From Yponomeuta sedellus (lineage: Eukaryota > Arthropoda > Insecta > Lepidoptera > Yponomeutidae), in NCBI GenBank assembly GCA_934045075.1, contig OW203726.1, positions 16,121,988 through 16,185,987 on the forward strand: DNA of 64,000 nucleotides, read 5' to 3'. Position numbers and translations under genes: made by a program. Positions 20,354-30,985 of this stretch are shown one piece after another. Each line of letters begins with the position of its first letter. Positions within the stretch are counted from its first letter, which is position 1. The notes below the pieces were generated by a model. The model did not search any database and was not told where the DNA came from. It saw nothing but the letters and a program-made list of their open reading frames with translations.

Positions 20354-20631
20354 TATTATCTATGAATAATATCCATTATTATAATATGTATAAAAGTATT
20401 ATGCTCTCTAATAATATAACCCGTAAAAGAATGTAAAGGCCACATAAAATGAGTAAGCTTTTCCGTGCCTAATTAAAAATTAAGAGAAGTCAATGACCCT
20501 TTGTTTATAGGTGTACATAGATTCTTGGAAACCATAATTATTAAAAATTACTAACGAAAACGCTGATATTTTTTTTTGTTTTTAATTTTCGCAAAGAAAG
20601 TGAAAGTGAACTACATTTATTTTTTTTGTTT

Positions 20632-20752
20632 TTAATTGCTTTTAGCAATAAGGCCGCCAATTGTACTTTGTATCTTTACATGTTTTATAATATGTGCTCT
20701 GGTGTACAATAAAGAATATTCTTATCTTATCTTATCATAGTTTGAACGTAAC
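20632..20752 (+). repeat. LINE tail LT2
   Basis: TTGCTTTTAGCAATAAGGCC, GCCAATTGTACTTTG and GTGTACAATAAAGAATATTC followed by a TTATC tail. Confidence 0.8.
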
Positions 20753-20859
20753 TTTTACGAACTTGTCAAAAACAAGTATGTTGAACCATAACAATAGTCA
20801 AGCAGGTCCTACATTTTTACTTTCCTGTTGCGGATTATAATAATAAATAATGCAATTCA

Positions 20860-21042
20860 ATTTTAAAAAACCTTTTTAGAGGCTAAAAAATCCACCCATG
20901 CCGGGACTCGAACCCGCGACCTCTGGCTAACCGTGCCAGCGCTCTCCCAATTGAGCTAATCCACGACTCACCGGCGTCAGTGAAATTTCGAACCTCTTTA
21001 TAATGCTCTCTGTATTACGAGTACGTACAGGCAGCAACATCT
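20860..21042 (-). repeat. SINE-C
   Basis: On the minus strand: TAATACAGAGAGCATTATAA, TTCGAAATTTCACTGACGCC, A-box region TAGCTCAATTGGGAGAGCGC, perfect B box GGTTCGAGTCC, then GCCTCTAAAAAGGTTTTT. Confidence 0.9.
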
Positions 21043-21142
21043 GGCTGAAGTAATTTGCATCATTTGCATCTTCGAGTACCTTACTTTGCAGTTAGGTTTT
21101 ACATCGGAATGATATCGCTGTACCCACAAGATTATAATTTCT

Positions 21143-21237
21143 TTTTAATACACTAACCCGTGGTAAGGACAATTTTAAAAACCTATTTAGAGGCTAAAAA
21201 TCCACCCATGCCGGGACTCAAACCCGCGACCTCTGTC
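21143..21237 (-). repeat. SINE-C end fragment
   Basis: AATACACTAACCCGTGGTAA, CAATTTTAAAAACCTATTTA and CCACCCATGCCGGGACTC: the 3' tRNA half and terminal sequence, truncated at CGACCTCTG. Confidence 0.8.
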
Positions 21238-21357
21238 AATTCAATGTAAAATCGCAGGGTTCTTTGCAGAAACTTATTAAGCCCTCCGTAGCGTAAAAAG
21301 CTATTTTGGTATCGACGGAGGCGGCGCGGTGCGGGAGACATGACAGACAGACGGCCA
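21238..21357. other. CG-rich unique segment upstream of the 101-bp duplication
   Basis: GACGGAGGCGGCGCGGTGCG followed by CAGACAGACGG. Frames on the minus strand (21183-21526) arise from this and the duplication. No family recognised. Confidence 0.3.
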
Positions 21358-21559
21358 TTAAACGCTGAGCGTTGCTTATTGTGGGGCGGGTCGCGCCGGT
21401 TATATTGTTGTCCAGGATCATGCACTCAGGAGGCACAGAAGACAAGCGTATAAAAAAATTAAACGCTGAGCGTTGCTTATTGTGGGGCGGGTCGCGCCGG
21501 TTATATTGTTGTCCAGGATCATGCACTCAGGATGCACAGAAGACAAGCGTATAAAACAA
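21358..21559. repeat. 101-bp direct tandem duplication (2 copies)
   Basis: Copy 1 (from 21358) and copy 2 (from 21459) share TTAAACGCTGAGCGTTGCTT, GGGGCGGGTCGCGCCGG and AGAAGACAAGCGTATAAAA. They differ at one visible base (AGGAGGC/AGGATGC) and slightly in the trailing A-run. Confidence 0.93.
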
Positions 21560-21744
21560 ATATTTGAAAAATATATATTTGTGTTAATTAACGTTTGCAC
21601 GTATGTACTGTTGTACTAATGTAGTACAGTCTAGTGTAATTTATAACTTTACATAACTTTTCAAAATAGTGAAGAAAAGTTTTATACAGATCAGTATGTA
21701 GTATTACACTCGTGTGCTTTCGGCGCAAACTGAAGCCTACTCTA

Positions 21745-21905
21745 GAGCCCGAGGTGTATTCTAAAAGTTTCCGGGGTTCCGTAGTCAACAATGAATCGTT
21801 ACCGTTTTGGCTGTATTCGTCTGTCTGTCTGACCGTGGCTTTGCACGGAAATTACGAGTTTTAGAAGGCTGAAAGGCCAATGAAACAATAACGGTAACCT
21901 GATCG
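21745..21905. repeat. LINE-3'-like repeat (TCTGTCTGTCTGACCG)
   Basis: GCCCGAGGTGTATTCTAAAA recurs at 30583 (CCCGAGGTATATTCTAAAAG), and CGTCTGTCTGTCTGACCGTG resembles CTGTCTGTTTATCCGTCTGA at 49670. Confidence 0.45.
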
Positions 21906-22194
21906 GATTCTTCCGACAAAAAGCCTAGTTATTTTATCCGATAACAATACAGTTTAGTACTTACGAAAGTTTTAATTCAAAAAACGGTATCTATACATTA
22001 CACGCTAACGGTAAAAAAAATATCGGTCACCCACGGCTTGGTTGGCTTAGCAGCTTTTTTTAAGTAGGACACGTTGCACTTGACCCCAGTCACGCCTGAT
22101 GGTAAGCGAAGACAGGGTCTACAATGTCACGTGCTTACCTGTCAAATGCTTGTCAAATGTTAACTCTACTTTTAAAGCTTTTTTTAGCTATTGA

Positions 22195-22400
22195 CTTATC
22201 ACTTCTGCAGTCTAGGCCAACTAAGCTGTTAAGATGGTAAAGGTGCTAGGTTGATGGTAAAGGTAACACAACTCCCAGGCACCATTTAAAACACAACTCC
22301 CAGGCACTACAGCGTCCGACTGGTCTCTTCCTCTAGTGCGAGTAAAGGTGCCACAAAACGCTGCATAAATCATTTGGCAGATGCAAAGGCAAAAGTTACA
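22195..22400. repeat. Interspersed repeat shared with 54.5 kb
   Basis: GGTGCTAGG, CTCCCAGGCA, CTACAGCGTCCGACTGGTCT, CTCTAGTGCGAGTAAAG and TGCATAAATCAT recur in order at 54480-54670. ACACAACTCCCAGGCAC is duplicated within this copy. Confidence 0.65.
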
Positions 22401-22688
22401 TCACCACTTTGTGTTGCTTACTTACGTTTTATATTTATAAATAACATTTTGAATTGATTTGAGTTTGAATTCCACGTAGTCGAACTGACAAAGTTAGTAA
22501 AAAATAAACTTCAGCTTGTTTCATAATTTGTAATAAGATATGATAAGGTTTTTATTTTACGAGTGCCTGAGGTGTTCACAAACCGCAGTGGCCACGCGTG
22601 ACAAATAAGACCTTTGTAGTACAGGATATGTTAGTCTAACCATTACCTAAAACGCAGCTAAGCCCTACTTAGCTATGAGGCTTAGCCG

Positions 22689-22743
22689 CTTTACTCTTAC
22701 TGTAATATTACTAAACTTTACACTAGTAATATTACAGTAAGAG
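22689..22743. repeat. Hairpin: ~21-bp perfect arms
   Basis: ACTCTTACTGTAATATTACT and its complement flank a ~12-base AT-rich loop. Confidence 0.9.
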
Positions 22744-22874
22744 TATTTTTATATCACTTTCTATTGATGTATATTATTTGTATATATATATATATTTAGG
22801 TTTAGTATAATTATTTTCCAAATTAAGCATGTTTTATTCATATATAACAGAAATATTTTGATTTATTTGTACAT

Positions 22875-23035
22875 CTACTTCCTTCTCCAATATATTGCTC
22901 CAGTCCATCCGAAGGTTGTCTAGAAGAAATAACTTTTAGTGACAAGGCCGCCGTCTATACTCTTAGGTTAAGAAATATCTATGTGATTTTCTTTTTTATG
23001 TACAATAAAGTGTTCTCTGTCTATCTATCAGTCCC
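22875..23035 (+). repeat. LINE tail LT2
   Basis: CTACTTCCTTCTCCAATATA, AGTGACAAGGCCGCCGTCTA, TTATGTACAATAAAGTGTTC then (CTAT)n. Confidence 0.85.
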
Positions 23036-23039
23036 TATC

Positions 23040-24060
23040 TTTTGGTCTAAGTACCATCATTCCAGCAATAATAAAATCGGAAAACCATATACTATACCTA
23101 ACACACATTTAGTCACAGATTTATGTGACTTACTGCGTTAGAAAGCAGTTGAACCACAACAGTTCAAGCTTGATAGAAGTTAAAGTTCCATAACTAACGG
23201 TTGACGAGATACTTTTCTTTACAAGTTATATTTCGGTTCACGAGTGATAGATACTTTTTAAAGAAAACAATGTCTACCATTTTGTAGTTTTCTCAATAAA
23301 AAGTTTTCGGGCATAGCTGAGTACCCAGTACTGTACCTTCGCAGTACTGGATAATATCAGGTATTTAATGTAGCGCTGCCTCTGTACTAATATTTGTTTG
23401 TTTTCTGTCCGCAAGATGTCGCTTTTCGTTAGCAGCAATGTTCTATTCTTCGGCCTGATGTTATTGCGAACCCGATTGTCCATGGTTTTTCTCTCTAATA
23501 AGGAATAAAATAACTACTTTGTTTGTCCACATCTATGTATTGTGAGAACACAACACCCACACTTACATTTATTTGTAATATCCGCTCTTCTAGCCGCAAT
23601 ACATGAGCTCTTTACTAAACAGAGTCATTTTTAAAAATTGCATATTCCAGAAATATAATATGTTAGCATGATGGAGTTGGTTACGAACAAAAAATTTTGT
23701 TCTAACATTTTTTTATTTCATTCCCATATTCTTAAAAACAAAACAAATTATAATTGGTGGTTTTTATGTTCTGTACTTTTGTTCTTAGCTAGATTTATGG
23801 AAGAAAACATAAATTTTGGAAATTTCATTAATTCAAGAAATAATTTTGCACTCATATATATTTATTTGACATATACTCGTACATTAAGAACTTACAGTTA
23901 AAACCATTAATATGTATTTTGAATATAGTGAATTAACTTTATTATAAAAAAATTACAGTGCGAAGTAGCGTAATTATGTGAGATCCATTATTTTCAAAGG
24001 GCCTTTAAATAGATCCCCTTGTAAATGATTAAAATAATTTCCCATTGCAAATTGCAGATA
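23040..24060. other. AT-rich DNA, no feature seen
   Basis: Frames at 23274-23483 (-) and 23668-23901 (+) are low-complexity AT-driven and unrecognised. Confidence 0.4.
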
Positions 24061-24063
24061 ACA

Positions 24064-24165
24064 AAACCGTAGCAGCCGCGTAGCACAGCCGCGACCCGTA
24101 GCCCGCAGCAGCGTCGCAGCTACGAGCTCGTAGGCCGCTACGCCGTAGCAGCGGGATATCAACTA
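24064..24165. repeat. GC-rich cluster of GTAGC/GCTAC motifs
   Basis: CGTAGC/GCTACG motifs repeat about every 10 bp. The centre is the palindrome CTACGAGCTCGTAG. The minus-strand frame here is Ala/Arg-biased. It may be part of a repeat or a protein-binding cluster. Confidence 0.4.
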
Positions 24166-24314
24166 ATGAGGGCGCAGACATTATGCTCGGCTACGGGCGA
24201 CATCGCTCGGACCGTCTCTATAAATTGCTTTCATGCATATTTATTTATTCAAATATTATGTATGAATTGAAATCTCGCCCGTGACTACTGAAATACGGCC
24301 GCCTCGGGCGAAAA

Positions 24315-24551
24315 TTGAATCAAGAGGACAAATTAAGTTCACTTATACTAGTGTACTCACAGATAGACTCCAAACAAGCCGTTGCTCAGCCAAAGTTAGA
24401 ACAACGAATAAACGAGCAAAGAAACTGCACTAGTGGAATTATTCAAGTGGAAGTTCGTGGAGTTTGCTATTCTAACAGGCTAACTTTCCTCAAAACATGT
24501 TTTTTCTTCATATTTCACCTTTACCCGACGTTTGCGGAAATTGGCCTTTAA
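24315..24551 (+). other. Unrecognised 78-codon frame
   Basis: Starts MNQEDKLSSLILVYSQIDSK. Next to a CpG-rich segment (24150-24310), no similarity recognised, and no convincing splice context. Likely chance. Confidence 0.15.
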
Positions 24552-24554
24552 TAA

Positions 24555-25200
24555 GTTAACTCGTGCACTAAAACGCGCACTAATCTTGCACTTTATGATA
24601 ATGCACTTTTACCAAAGTGCACATTGTATGTGTTAAAAGTTTCAGCTTTAATAGTTTTTTGATGACTTCGCCGTGGAAAATCGAGCGTGCATTATAAAAT
24701 CGTAGTTGGTATAAATTTGATGCAGCACGTTGCATAACAGACCACGCAAAGGTTGTTTGCTTTCAATCATACGCAGTGAAACAGTCAACTCACAAACCGA
24801 CATACAGTAAAATTACATAAAACTCAGTTTCAAATTACACACAGCACAACGTAAATAACGTTTCTCAGACTAAAACCTGACTAGACAAACCGGTATGCAA
24901 CGGGAATTAATCAACCCGCGAGTTTCCATTTTAAATGATCCAAAACGTCGGAATTGCCAGAGAAGTTTAAATCGCTTGATCAAACAGAGCTACTTGTACA
25001 ATTCCGCTGAAACGCTCACTGATAAATGAGACTCAAGTCAACGGGGAAACTAATTAAACTCAGCAGTACGAATCAATACTTATAAATTAAGAAGGTGTAC
25101 TACCAAAGGCAATTGAGTAAAAGTTTGCCTCAAATATTGACGAGCTGGTAACGCGCAGCGATTGCGTCTCGTTTTATCGATGAAATAGATATCGTGGAAA
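24555..25200. other. AT-rich DNA, no feature seen
   Basis: No gene or shared repeat recognised. Confidence 0.4.
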
Positions 25201-25205
25201 TACTG

Positions 25206-25342
25206 TTCTGCATTTAATTTGACTCGACTCCACCTACCCGGACTTGGCCCTCGTGGTGGAGTGTGGCCTAACCTTCTTGCGATGCAGGAAGAGACCCGTG
25301 GCCCAGCAGTGGGGACATACAAGGGTTGATACCGATTTAATT
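25206..25342 (+). repeat. SINE-5S 3' fragment
   Basis: CACCTACCCGGACTTGGCCC, CGATGCAGGAAGAGACCCGT and ACATACAAGGGTTGATACCG. Opposite in orientation to the copies 160 and 600 bp away. Confidence 0.88.
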
Positions 25343-25502
25343 TGACAAATGCTAAATGCATTGTCTTGAGTGAGAGTGAGAATGTGACTGTGAATAGCCT
25401 AAAAAGAATTAGAATATGAGTAAGAATGGTCTAAATCACTACACTACCCTTTGTTACGTAAACCCTCTTATTTCATTATTTTTACATCTTACTTACTTAC
25501 TT

Positions 25503-25603
25503 TATCAACCCTTATATGTCCCCACTGCTTGGGCACGGGTCTCTTCCTACATCGCAGGAAGGTTAGGCCATACTCCACCACGGGGGCCAAGTCCGGGTTA
25601 GTT
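25503..25603 (-). repeat. SINE-5S 3' fragment
   Basis: ATCAACCCTTATATGTCCCC, GGGCACGGGTCTCTTCCTAC and GGGGCCAAGTCCGGGTTAG. Confidence 0.88.
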
Positions 25604-25956
25604 ATTTTTACATGAAAACAACAAAATAATATAACGTTCCACACGGAACGTTATAGTATTACGGAACTCTTCTTTTTTTTTTGCGTATAAATAACTTAAC
25701 CTAAACAACTTAAGCTTTCGTAAGAACTACACATTAGATTCCCAACTATCTGTCAAAAATTCGGTAATTAATATACATAGGGACTAGATACAGTTACCAA
25801 CTTAATTCAAGTTACTCAAAGGAACTCAGATTTTGTGTAAAGAAACATAATATTTTATTATGATGGTCTACACTCATTTTCATAGAGCTTTTTGCGTTTG
25901 ATTATTTTAGATTTTTATAACTAAAAATAAAACGTATGAAATGTCTACGTTATACG

Positions 25957-26322
25957 TTATCAACCCTTGTATGTCCCCACTGCTGGGGCACGGGTCTCTT
26001 CCTGCATCGCAGGAAGGTTAGGCCATACTCCACCACGGGGGCCAAGTCCGGGTTGGTGGAGGATTGTAAGACAGTGGCGGGCCTTACTGTCAGAAGTTAT
26101 CAAGCCGCCCATAAGGCCTCTGACATGGCTTAACGACTGCCATTATATGACAGCCGGCACCAACGGCTTTACGTGCCTTGCGAAGCACGGAAGCGCTCGG
26201 AAAAATGCCACTAGCGGTAGTCACGGGACTCTCACCCATCCCGTACCTGACCGCGCCTGTTGTTGCTTAACCAAGTGATTGATTCCAATCACTCGGTTCG
26301 CCTAGGCCACGAGCGCTTCATG
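25957..26322 (-). repeat. SINE-5S, full length (~365 bp)
   Basis: On the minus strand: head AAGCGCTCGTGGCCTAGGCG (tRNA A-box-like), then at 26231-26272 GTTAAGCAAC, GGCGCGGTCAGGTAC and GGATGGGTGA. These are collinear with the insect 5S rRNA 3' half that contains the type-1 pol III C box. The body (CACTAGCGG..., GCTTCCGTGCTTCGCAAGGC) follows, and the 3' end is CATACAAGGGTTGAT. The best intact reference copy in the window. Confidence 0.85.
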
Positions 26323-26324
26323 CG

Positions 26325-27060
26325 CGTATGAAATGTCTGCAATAAAAAAATTACAGTATATTTTGCGAGTGGAACAAAATTGTGTTCTCATCAATAACAA
26401 AGGGATGGATAAAAGTGAAAATGTGGAGAAATCTGTTTTTAACCTTTCTAAAACTTTCGTCTAACAAATGTCTGCTGGACATAGATGAAATGGGCTGATA
26501 GATCAATTAATCAGACTGATCTGGTTAAATAAATGTAATTTTTCTAGTTCTTGTATTTTTTTAAATTCGGAATTCAATTAAATGTCTTATCGAGAAAAGA
26601 ATCTCGTGTTATTTACTAGATGTCAATGATTGATCTACAAATAACAGCTATTAAATAAGATCTACATCTTAGCACGGGCTAGTGCATTAAAAAAAAAAGA
26701 ATAAGCTCTAAATTGCATTATAAATAAGCATGAACTTAAGTCCTGATTAGATTATTTATGTGCTGATAACATAATAATATAATAAATAGTATTTATCAGC
26801 ATTTAAAAAGAAAAATTAATCCAATGGTTACCTTTAAGATTTGGTGATAATATCAAGGATTTCATAATCCACCACGATCTGCCCGTACGCATTGCTCACA
26901 AGTACAGTCAATAGGTGCAGCAGAAAACCAGCGCTCAAGTTAATGTCAATGTAGGTAATATCTCGCTGTGCTGCGGCCGTTTCCTTTGCAGCTCTTATTT
27001 GTACTACTGTATTATTATTACCTTTAATGTGTTATTATTTTCTCTCCAAAGTTTATCACA
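26325..27060. other. AT-rich DNA; SINE-C tail scrap at 26668
   Basis: CTTAGCACGGGCTAGTGCAT followed by an A-run at 26668-26698 is the terminal ~20 bp of SINE-C. Otherwise nothing recognised. Confidence 0.45.
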
Positions 27061-27099
27061 CTTTTTATGAAATGTCAATTATTATGTTACTTCTTTTTT

Positions 27100-27640
27100 G
27101 ATCCTTTAACTGACGGAGAAGCCTGGGGCCTCAACCACAGATTTCCACTTCTGACAGTCAAGTGGTTTGCGGCAGCTTCCAATTCAGACCACCTATTGCC
27201 GGTCGACTTGGCCTCTTGGTCTACAGATCTCTTCCAGTTCTATGTTACAAATAAAATTAATCATAAAATCACCTCACCTTTTACTTATTATCGAAAAATT
27301 CTTATCTCATCTACTTAATTGTTTAGCTAACGTTTAGAAAAAAAAGTAAGGTTAGGAGAGAATGGATGTGCAATAATCACCTTTATTCCGATGTGTATAG
27401 GGAAATCGGATGCCAACGCGGGCTGGGGGTGAAGGGCCGGCAGAAGCGGCAGCGGTAGAGGACAGGACATCATAGCTGCGCCAACCTAGAACAAGGAGGA
27501 AATCAAATGAGCAAAGAGTATAGTGGGAGCCGCTGGATAATATTCGTAGAGCATGCGCCATCATCAACGTCAGACAATCAATGAAGAAGAACCTTATTTG
27601 CATTGCAATAAAGACCAAAATTTGTCAACTAAATGGACTT
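27100..27640. other. CpG-containing unique segments, unrecognised
   Basis: 27110-27250 (GGCCTCAACCACAGATTTCC) and 27400-27480 (GGGCCGGCAGAAGCGGCAGC) are less AT-rich than the surroundings. Frames of 83 codons (+) and 88 codons (-) show no recognised domain. Confidence 0.25.
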
Positions 27641-27682
27641 TGGCGGAAATGTATTTTGCGGAAATACATTTGTGAATTTCTT

Positions 27683-27865
27683 GTAGCAATACCACTCGCT
27701 AACAGTGAAGGAAAATATTATGAGGAAACCTGAGTTTCTTTAAATATCTCGGCAATTGAAATTGCCAATCCGCGGTGGGCACGCGTGATAATTAAGCTCA
27801 TACTCTCTCTCTTTGAGAGAAAGCCTAGGCCCTGCAGTTTTATGTAGCCTATAAACGTCCCAACG
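27683..27865 (+). repeat. SINE-D body, well preserved
   Basis: AGCAATACCACTCGCTAACA, GAAATTGCCAATCCGCGGTG, GGCACGCGTGATAATTAAGC, TTTGAGAGAAAGCC and TATGTAGCCTATAAACGTCC. Confidence 0.88.
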
Positions 27866-28169
27866 TATTTTAGCTATATAAAAAATGGATTTAAGTGGTG
27901 GCGCGAACTCTTTAAACATAATATGCTTATAAATATTATTTATCTTTTTTTAGGTACCTACGTCTAGTTTTGACTATTAACCGAGACGAGCGCCCTAGCT
28001 ACACAAAAACCACTCATTAAATATCCATTTTCGAAAACAAAATATCTCGACATACGATTGGCCGTCGATCTTTTCATATCTACAAACATTGACAGCGCCA
28101 CAATAGAACACGTCACACGTGGCTGTATTTCAACGCAGCCAGACAAAAAACGTGGCATCAACACATATT

Positions 28170-28505
28170 CCGCAGTCCGTTTCGAACAAACAAAATGAGC
28201 AGAGATACTAATAAACTGAGATCAATACGTCAATCTAACCCCGCCGCGCGTCGGTACATGGCAAACAGACGATCGGATACGTCGAAAACAATTTAGTTAC
28301 CGATGAAACTGAAAAGCCCGCGTAAAATCGCTGGATATGGCCGCTCTAATATTCCGTGTGGACCGGAGCGTTCGTTGAAAACTTTATGAATAATATATCG
28401 CGGAGTATGCAGTGACGTTCAGCCGGATCCAAATGTATTACGCGCGCCGTGACAAATACAAACTGTGATCAAACGGACAGCCGTGCTCAGCCGCAGTACA
28501 TATTG
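28170..28505. other. CpG-rich island, candidate regulatory or conserved DNA
   Basis: About 335 bp with many CG dinucleotides (CCGCCGCGCGTCGG, ACGCGCGCCG) in an otherwise CpG-poor region. No reading frame, SINE promoter or LINE motif explains it. Confidence 0.4.
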
Positions 28506-28587
28506 TAACGTATTGTTTATTTGATCCTTCCATCCTCTTTAAAGTAATTACTTCGGTTGATCCTACCAATATATAGTAAGAGCTATA

Positions 28588-28695
28588 GTAGCAATACCAC
28601 TCGCTAACGACGAAGTAAAAGCTATGTGTCTAAGGTGTTTAAGTGGTTAAAATTGCCCAACCACGGTGGGATACTGGGCTATCACCGCTTAGTCA
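28588..28695 (+). repeat. SINE-D fragment
   Basis: AGTAGCAATACCACTCGCTA, AAGGTGTTTAAGTGG and AAAATTGCCCAACCACGGTG. Confidence 0.7.
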
Positions 28696-28699
28696 AGTA

Positions 28700-29335
28700 A
28701 GACGTAATAAATAGGTATAAAGAGATTGTGAGCGGTCTTCATTTGTATATTGTATTTAATTTAGGTTTGTTCTAAACAGACTTTCAAATCGAAGTCTGGA
28801 AATTAAACTTAGTCTCAACATTTTGAGAAATATGAAGCATCTAATTCGAGTAAGAAGTCAAACAATAACTGTTTTCATCTACATTCAAAGACAGTTTAAA
28901 TAGTCCACGGGTACGTCTTTCTCCGTACCACAGATTATTGAAAATGCCTCAGAGAAGGTTTTTCAAGGAATTGTGTTTTTATATAGGTATGAGACAGAAA
29001 CTATCTATTTTTTTATCTACTTGTTAAGCAGTTTAGAATGAATTCCAGTGATTGGGCTCAAATAAGCTGGGCACACAACTAAATTTGTTTACGGTATCTT
29101 GATGAATTTTTGTTATCTTTTCCCAAGCTATTTGCTTTATGTCAGTCGTCTTTGTGAAATAAATTTGATAACCTTACTTAAGAACTAGTATACTTTACAA
29201 GTATATTAGATTAGATTAAGTTGTTCCTACTCTTTATAGCACACCCGGAATTTTGAGAGTGCACGGATATTCTTAAGGCTAGGTTCACGTAACCTAAAAA
29301 TAACATCAATAAATAACCAGCTAACCTACAAACTG
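28700..29335. other. AT-rich DNA, no feature seen
   Basis: No gene or shared repeat recognised. Confidence 0.4.
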
Positions 29336-29337
29336 TA

Positions 29338-29515
29338 ACCACCTTATCCGCGCTCGGCAACGCGTACCGTACATCTAGCGGCATAGTTAGACAACTCCAT
29401 TAATTATATTAATGAATGATAATACAAGTTCCCTCGGCCCCGGCTCCTGAATAGTTGAAGAGCGCGCGGTTTTGCACGTTGAGATATGACGTCAACACAC
29501 CCCGAGGCCTAAAAG
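29338..29515. other. CpG-rich patch with perfect CRE palindrome
   Basis: CCGCGCTCGGCAACGCGTAC, CCCTCGGCCCCGGCTCC and GAGCGCGCGG, with TGACGTCA at 29487-29494. Possible enhancer-like island; no transcript evidence. Confidence 0.35.
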
Positions 29516-29630
29516 GCCGAACTACATGCACATAACTATATACTATTTTTATTTTTGAAAGAGAGAAAGAATGAATGAGTTTGTTAACAAATGATTGTAT
29601 GATTAAATTATTGAATAATTGAATTAATTA

Positions 29631-29880
29631 ATGAGTGAGTGAGTGAGTGAGTGAGTGAGTGAGTGAGTGAGTGAGTGAGTGAGTGAGTCAATGAGTGAGT
29701 GAGTGAGTGAGTGAGAGAGTGAGTGAGTGGGTGAGTCAGTCAGTGAGTGAGTGAGTGAACGAACGAACGAACGAACGAACGAACGAACGAACGAACGAAC
29801 GAACGAACGAACGAACGAACGAACGAACGAACGAACGAACGAACGAACGAACGAACGAACGAACGAACGAACGAACGCAC
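29631..29880. repeat. Compound microsatellite (GAGT)n then (GAAC)n
   Basis: About 125 bp of GAGT units switches at ~29757 to ~120 bp of nearly perfect GAAC units, which contain a CpG in each repeat junction (ACGAACGA). Frames reading NERTNERT (+) or FVRSFVRS (-) are artefacts. Confidence 0.95.
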
Positions 29881-29914
29881 AAACGAACGACGAACGATGC
29901 TCGTTATTTGTATG

Positions 29915-30165
29915 TTATTTATATCGAAGACGTTGGTAAGCGGATCACAAAGTGGAAAGTGGAGATGGGCGGGACACTTGGCTAGAAGGGAAGACGGCCG
30001 GTGGACCAGGGCAGTATCGGAGTGGTGGCCAAGAGAGGGAAGGAGGTTGGTAGGCAGACCACCGACACGATGGTCACACGACATCGTGAGGGTTCCGGGT
30101 CAGAAATGGATCAGATTAGCGTGAGAAATGGCGCAGTAAAATGGGTTGATGTAGGCTGAATATAG
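29915..30165 (+). pseudogene. LINE reverse-transcriptase C-terminal fragment
   Basis: One frame reads KWRWAGHLARREDGRWTRAV, SEWWPREGRRLVGRPPTRWS and HDIVRVPGQKWIRLA before TGA; after a shift, REKWRSKMG follows. The W-W-GH-R..RW...GRPPxRWxDDI pattern is the conserved C-terminus of RTE/jockey-type LINE polymerases. 5'-truncated at the microsatellite, frameshifted, with a GATA tail. Confidence 0.85.
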
Positions 30166-30169
30166 ATAG

Positions 30170-30541
30170 ATAGATTTTATAGATCACCAAGTTCTACCTT
30201 TTCAGGTGTATGCACATTTTAAAGCTAGCATAGGGTTTATCTATAGAACTGTTCAATGCTTAAATTTTGAATCTTTCATGACAGGTTTATTAGGAACATT
30301 CTTATGACTTAGAATCTAAGTATTCTTTCACAGTATAAAACAGTTTTTTTATAGATATGTAATTATAAGGTCTTCTAGGTAAAATATTAAATTTTTTTTC
30401 ATTGAATAAATATTTCTTTGATGGCGTATAATTCATCAGTTGTTTGTTGCCTCGTAAGTGCAAGTATGGAAGTATATCTGATTCTATGTTCCATCATAAC
30501 TTCTTAACCGGTAGTCAGACTTTACTAGTTAAGTACTTAAT
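30170..30541. other. AT-rich DNA, no feature seen
   Basis: No gene or shared repeat recognised. Confidence 0.4.
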
Positions 30542-30583
30542 GGATTTGACATGTTGCGCTCAAGAGCGCAACATGTCAAATCC
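30542..30583. repeat. Perfect hairpin: 20-bp arms, 2-nt loop
   Basis: GGATTTGACATGTTGCGCTC and its exact complement flank AA. It sits at the start of CCCGAGGTATATTCTAAAAG, a repeat shared with 21.75 kb. Confidence 0.96.
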
Positions 30584-30694
30584 CGAGGTATATTCTAAAA
30601 GTTAACAAACTATACATAGGTTCATGCATACTTCATTTCTAAGAAGACAAAATTAAAAAGGAACATACAAAATAATACACAAGACCGTCTGCTG

Positions 30695-30781
30695 AGCATT
30701 AGTTATTTACTAAGCAGGCGGGACACAAGTTGAAAATTGTGATGTTCCTAGGTTAGCCCCGCCTGCTTAGTAGCTAATGCT
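30695..30781. repeat. Inverted repeat with ~25-bp arms
   Basis: AGCATTAGTTATTTACTAAG..CAGGCGGG pairs with CCCCGCCTGCTTAGTAGCTA..ATGCT around a ~34-base spacer. A third CAGGCGGG-like GGCGGG follows at 30788. MITE-like. Confidence 0.85.
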
Positions 30782-30816
30782 AAATAGGCGGGTTATTTGT
30801 CATTTCAGTTTTGGTT

Positions 30817-30978
30817 CAAGCGCTGAGGTATTTGTAGGTTTCCTTACGATGTTTTCCTTCGCAGTTAGCGAGTGGTATTGCCACTTGAACTTTACAAATG
30901 TACATGCTAGGATTTGAACTCAAAATCTGCCGATTGAGAATCCGGTGTTCTACCGCTCCGCTACGACCAATCTTCGTG
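30817..30978 (-). repeat. SINE-D with tRNA-like head
   Basis: Minus strand: GGTCGTAGCGGAGCGGTAGA (A box region), GAGTTCAAATCC (B box), GTGGCAATACCACTCGCTAA and GAAAACATCGTAAGGAAACC. Confidence 0.85.
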
Positions 30979-30985
30979 GTAACTA

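Noticed and set aside
25936..26278. ORFs similar to each other at 7.5, 16.5, 26.0, 40.7 and 47.3 kb
   Set aside because: The similarity is due to shared SINE-5S sequence, not a gene family; frames differ and stops are not conserved.
29740..30084. FVRS/NERT repeat proteins
   Set aside because: Translation of the GAAC microsatellite.
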